DNA of 64,000 bases from Pseudomonas deceptionensis (GTDB lineage: Bacteria; Pseudomonadota; Gammaproteobacteria; Pseudomonadales; Pseudomonadaceae), in assembly GCF_900106095.1 (NCBI RefSeq), contig NZ_FNUD01000002.1, positions 4,919,501 to 4,983,500 of the forward strand, given 5' to 3'. Below are positions 60,443-64,000 of this stretch, in pieces. The translations under genes and the position numbers were made by a program. Under the pieces are notes generated by a model. That model did not search any database, was not told the origin of the DNA, and was given only the letters and a program-made list of their open reading frames with translations. The first letter of the stretch is position 1, and the number at the start of each line of letters is the position of its first letter.

Positions 60443-62618
60443 GTTCAAGTCCTTGCGGCTGGGCGTAAGCGGCCAGCGGCGATTGCGGGTCCAGCAGTGA
60501 AGTACGAATGAAGTGCAGGTAGCTTTGCACCCGGACCAGTGCCGAGGTGTCGAAGTTGCGGGCGAACGGCTCATCGGTGGACTGGACCCGGCTGATGGCG
60601 TGATCGACGGCAATCAGCGCACGCTCCAGGTTGCTTTCGCTAGGAGCTATGAACAGCCGCACCAGCGCCCGGCCCATCACCCGGATGGCCTGACGCCAGG
60701 GCTGGGCCTCGGCGTAGGCCGGGTGAATCGGCAAGATCGCCTGTTCTTTGCGCAATTCGATAATGGCGTGGCCGACCTCCAGCACCACAAACATCCAGCG
60801 CAACAGTTCGCGTTGCACCTGCGGCTTGCCGGCGGCGAGGCCATACGCCTGGTGCATCAGGTCACGGGTGCGGCTTTCCAGGCTGGAGCTCAGGCCCCGC
60901 AGCTTGCCGCTGATGGCGTACACCACTTGCTCGCGCAGATCCTGCTCCAGGCGGCTCCACAACCAGCGGCTGTTGGGCGGCAGGATAATCGCCCCGGCGG
61001 CGGCACAAACCAGCATGCCCAGCACCATCGCGATGTAGTCGTTGATGAACTGGTACGGGTTGTAAATCGTCAGGTTGTCGGGGACCGAACCGGTGCTGAA
61101 AAAAATCAGCAGGCCCAGGCCGACACCCGCGTAGTTGGCCCGTGAGGTGAGGAACGAGCCAAGTACGATCACCGGCGTCAACACCAGGCACAACAGCGGG
61201 AAGCCATCGATATGGGGCAGCACGAAGAACATTTCGACAAAGCCCACCAGCGCACCGATAAAGGTCCCGCACGCCATCTGGAACGCCATGCGCTTGGGGT
61301 TCGGCGTGGCCGCCGACAAGCCCACGGTGGCGGCTGCAATCAAGGTCATGGTGGCGCCGCTGGGCCAGGCCGTCATCACCCAGTAGGTGCCGAGCACCAC
61401 CAGAATAAATGCTGCCCGAATGCCCGACGCAGCAGCTGACCACCAGTTGGTTTGCGAGATAAAGGGCTGGTCCCAGCGCTCGCGCTCGTGGGTGTGATCG
61501 GCCAGCGAGGCGTGGGTCAACGCGTAGCTGTGCAAGTCGTCAACGAAGCGGAACAGCAGCTCGTACGCGGTGTTGAAGTCCAGAAAGTCCGAGGAGCTCG
61601 GATCGCTTTCCAGAAACTTCACCCGCAGCGCACGCACATGCCCCGGCAGGCTCGACTTGAATGCATCCAGCTGCTCGGCCAGCAAGACGGCATCTTTATC
61701 GGTCAACGAACGACCGGCGTAGGTGTCGAGCAACCGGGCAAGTATTTCCAGCTCCGGTTCAATGGCCGACACCACGTCCACCACGCCACGGCTGCGCAAA
61801 CGCGCGAGCAATTGGTGCAGGGCATTGAAGCGCGTGGTGATGGCCATGAACTCGCTGTTCAGACGGCTCAAGCGGCCACTGCGACGACGCATGTGCGGGT
61901 CTTCAAACACCGTCACGCTGCGCATGCCTTCGAGCCCCACGCTCTCACCGATAAAACGCACGTTGCTGGCTTCATAGGCCTCTTGGGTGGACTGGCCGCG
62001 CAAGCCTTCGCTCACAAAGCCGGCAAACACACCGAAGCGTTTGTAGAGCGCGTCATGCATCGCCGCACCTGCGGTTTTAGGCAGGATGGCAGCGCTGATC
62101 ACCGTGGAGCACAAGATGCCCAACGAGATTTCCAGCACCCGCCATACCGCGGCCATAAAGGCCCCGTCGGGGTGCGCCAGCGCGGGCAAGCCGACCATGG
62201 CGGCGGTATAGCCCGCCAGCACAAAGCCATAGGCACGGAAGTTACGGCAACGGGCCGCACCGGCCGAGCAGATGCCCACCCAAATCGCCATGGCGCCGAG
62301 AAACAGCACCGTGTTTTGTGCAAACAAAGCGATCAGCGCGACCATCACCGCCGAACCGGTCAGGGTGCCCAAAAACCGGTAAAAGCTTTTGGCGAACACC
62401 TGGCCACTTTGCGGCTGCATCACGATAAACACCGTGATCATCGCCGTGCGCGGCTGCGGCAACTCAAGGCGCATGGCCAGCCACAGGGTCAAAAAGGCCG
62501 CAACCAGCACTTTGAAAATATGTACCCAAGTCACGCCATCACTGCGTGCCCATTCATAAAAGCCACGGCGCCATTCCAGGGAATACAGCCAGCGTACCGG
62601 GGCGGGCAAGTGGTTCAT
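60432..62618 (-). CDS. FUSC-family efflux transporter (AaeB-like)
   Basis: A 728-residue inner-membrane protein with two membrane halves (about 30-185 and 385-540), each followed by a cytoplasmic helical part. The family start is EWARSDGVTWVHIFKVLVAA, followed by RLELPQPRTAMITVFIVMQP. Related AaeB exports p-hydroxybenzoate and other aromatic acids, and other FUSC members export fusaric acid; the substrate here is not determined. It starts 31 bases after the outer-membrane factor gene. Confidence 0.93.
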   Translation of the reverse strand: MNHLPAPVRWLYSLEWRRGFYEWARSDGVTWVHIFKVLVAAFLTLWLAMRLELPQPRTAMITVFIVMQPQSGQVFAKSFYRFLGTLTGSAVMVALIALFAQNTVLFLGAMAIWVGICSAGAARCRNFRAYGFVLAGYTAAMVGLPALAHPDGAFMAAVWRVLEISLGILCSTVISAAILPKTAGAAMHDALYKRFGVFAGFVSEGLRGQSTQEAYEASNVRFIGESVGLEGMRSVTVFEDPHMRRRSGRLSRLNSEFMAITTRFNALHQLLARLRSRGVVDVVSAIEPELEILARLLDTYAGRSLTDKDAVLLAEQLDAFKSSLPGHVRALRVKFLESDPSSSDFLDFNTAYELLFRFVDDLHSYALTHASLADHTHERERWDQPFISQTNWWSAAASGIRAAFILVVLGTYWVMTAWPSGATMTLIAAATVGLSAATPNPKRMAFQMACGTFIGALVGFVEMFFVLPHIDGFPLLCLVLTPVIVLGSFLTSRANYAGVGLGLLIFFSTGSVPDNLTIYNPYQFINDYIAMVLGMLVCAAAGAIILPPNSRWLWSRLEQDLREQVVYAISGKLRGLSSSLESRTRDLMHQAYGLAAGKPQVQRELLRWMFVVLEVGHAIIELRKEQAILPIHPAYAEAQPWRQAIRVMGRALVRLFIAPSESNLERALIAVDHAISRVQSTDEPFARNFDTSALVRVQSYLHFIRTSLLDPQSPLAAYAQPQGLEHAT

Positions 62619-62649
62619 CTACAGGCTCTCAAAATTAGCCATCAGGGAT

Positions 62650-64000
62650 TTATTGATTGAACAGCGCCATGACTGCCGGCGGTTTGTCGGGGACATAGCG
62701 ATCGTCTTTGGGCACATCAAAGCCAGCCCCAAGACCGCCACCCAGGGCCGTTACCAGCTCGGCATGGGCACTCAGGCGGGCAGCCTGGACCTGCTGCTGG
62801 ATTTGCTGCTGCTTGAACAACAGGGTTTGCGCATTCAGTACGTTGAGGTAGTCAGTCAGCCCGCGCTGGAACGCGACCATGGCGATGTCGTAGGTTTTCT
62901 GTGCGGCCTGCACCGACTCGGCGGCGAAGACCTGCTGTTTTTCCATCGACTCGCGTTTGATCAACTGGTCGGAAATGCCCTTGAGGGCCGTCACCAGCGT
63001 CTGGTTGTACTTGGCCACGGCCATGTCATAGCCGCCAGAAGCCACGCCCAGTTCCGAGCGCAGACGACCGCCGTCAAAAATTGGCAGCGAGATCGCCGGG
63101 CCAACGTTGTAGTTGAGCTTCTTGCCGGTCAGAAAACCCAGCGCGCTGCCACCGGTGGCCATAAAGCCGATGCTGCCCACCAGGTCTACGTTGGGGTAGA
63201 AACCGGCGTGCGCCACATCGATGCCCCGGGCCTGGGCCGCCACTTCCCAGCGGCTGGCGACCACGTCCGGGCGTTGCCCCAGCAGTTGCGCGGGCAACGC
63301 CGATGGCAGTTTCAGTGCGGTATTCAAGGCCAGGGTCGGACGCTTCAGACGCGCGCCCTCGCCCGGACCTTTACCCGCCAGCGCTGCCAGTTGGTTGCGG
63401 GTCAGGGCGATTTCTTCTTCCCGGGCATCGATCTGACGATGGATTTCGGGCAGCGGTGCTTGCGCCTGGCTGACTTCAAAATGTGTACCAATGCCGCCGT
63501 CCAGTCGCTTTTGCGCCAGATCGAGGATCTGTTCTTGCTGGTGCAGGGTCGATTCGATGATGTCGAGCTGGGCGTAATGCAGCGACAGCTGGATGTAGGC
63601 GCGAATCACGTTGTTCTGCAATTCGAGCTGGGCCTGACGCCCTTCGGCCACACTCATGTGCGCCATGTCCACGGCCTGCTCGGTGGCATTGCTTTCGCGC
63701 CCCCACAGGTCGAGGGCAAAACTGAAGCCCAGGGCGGCGTTGTTGTCCCACGTGGTGGAGTTGTCCAACGCGCCCGGGCCATAAAATTGGTCCGACGGCC
63801 AGTTGTGGCGCTTGAGGGTCGACTCACCATTGATTTGCAGCGATTCGGCCGACTCGGCAACCCCCGCCATGGCCCTGGCCTGACGCACACGGGCGCCAGC
63901 CATTGCCATTGTTGGGCTACCCTGCACGGCGAGGCTTATCCAGGCATCCAGCTGAGGATCGCCGTAAGCGTGCCACCATTGGGCTTTGGGCCAGTTTGCG
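62650..64000 (-). CDS. Outer-membrane efflux channel, NodT/OprM family (5' end outside window)
   Basis: The visible 449 residues are the C-terminal part of an outer-membrane factor. The frame is open to the window edge (WWHAYGDPQLDAW), so the start and any lipobox lie beyond it. Repeated coiled-coil stretches (VAEGRQAQLELQNNVIRAYI and MEKQQVFAAESVQAAQKTYD) and FYPNVDLVGSIGFMATGG match the TolC-like barrel and tunnel repeat pattern. It is the first gene visible of the FUSC operon and supplies the exit duct. Confidence 0.92.
   Translation of the reverse strand, partial: ANWPKAQWWHAYGDPQLDAWISLAVQGSPTMAMAGARVRQARAMAGVAESAESLQINGESTLKRHNWPSDQFYGPGALDNSTTWDNNAALGFSFALDLWGRESNATEQAVDMAHMSVAEGRQAQLELQNNVIRAYIQLSLHYAQLDIIESTLHQQEQILDLAQKRLDGGIGTHFEVSQAQAPLPEIHRQIDAREEEIALTRNQLAALAGKGPGEGARLKRPTLALNTALKLPSALPAQLLGQRPDVVASRWEVAAQARGIDVAHAGFYPNVDLVGSIGFMATGGSALGFLTGKKLNYNVGPAISLPIFDGGRLRSELGVASGGYDMAVAKYNQTLVTALKGISDQLIKRESMEKQQVFAAESVQAAQKTYDIAMVAFQRGLTDYLNVLNAQTLLFKQQQIQQQVQAARLSAHAELVTALGGGLGAGFDVPKDDRYVPDKPPAVMALFNQ

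Overview
The window is chromosomal DNA from a Pseudomonas, most likely of the broad P. fluorescens/P. fragi lineage. The evidence is the GC-rich dense coding, the Pseudomonas-type GlcNAc phosphotransferase operon next to purL-mltF, the aapJQMP transporter, MexH/MexI-like efflux genes, and at least three families of paired palindromic repeats (REP/REPIN) in the gene gaps. No rRNA, tRNA, CRISPR array, insertion sequence or prophage was seen. Most genes are core housekeeping genes; accessory content is concentrated in three places.

Layout: 1-6.6 kb holds the nag operon (end of a GntR regulator, nagA, a SIS deaminase, an EIIA-HPr-EI fusion, nagE). 6.7-12.7 kb holds a YqfO-like gene, purL and mltF. 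12.7-18.9 kb is lepA-lepB-(DUF4845 remnant)-rnc-era-recO-pdxJ. 19-28 kb holds lptFG, pepA, holC, valS and rlmF; 28-31 kb holds hup, yejK and small genes. 31-34 kb is a GntR-regulated MFS transporter and an mqsRA toxin-antitoxin locus. 34-38.6 kb is the aap amino-acid ABC transporter with a sigma-54 promoter. 38.6-44 kb holds an esterase, rhlB and moaCDE; 42.3-49.3 kb a LysR-controlled RND pump and phoH. 49.7-55.1 kb holds an orphan small gene, a polysaccharide-deacetylase-like gene, yaaA and a large TccC-like RHS protein. 55.3-59.3 kb holds an SDR and a LysR/MFS pair. 59.4-64 kb is an OMF-FUSC-DUF1656-HlyD efflux operon that runs off the right edge.

Points that stand out: (i) the antitoxin mqsA is frameshifted in a G run, so its toxin-binding zinc domain stays in frame but the DNA-binding domain is lost, while the toxin mqsR is intact; (ii) the RHS protein ends in an AT-richer tip with a Cys-His-Asp set typical of papain/transglutaminase-like toxins, with no immunity gene visible; (iii) the DUF4845 gene between lepB and rnc is reduced to its C-terminal half, beside three hairpins; (iv) the lepA-pdxJ block sits between mltF and lptG, unlike the order I know from P. 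aeruginosa; (v) the PTS genes carry AAnAAnAA motifs at their translation starts, suggesting Crc/Hfq control; (vi) aapJ has a strong sigma-54 promoter and a long structured leader.
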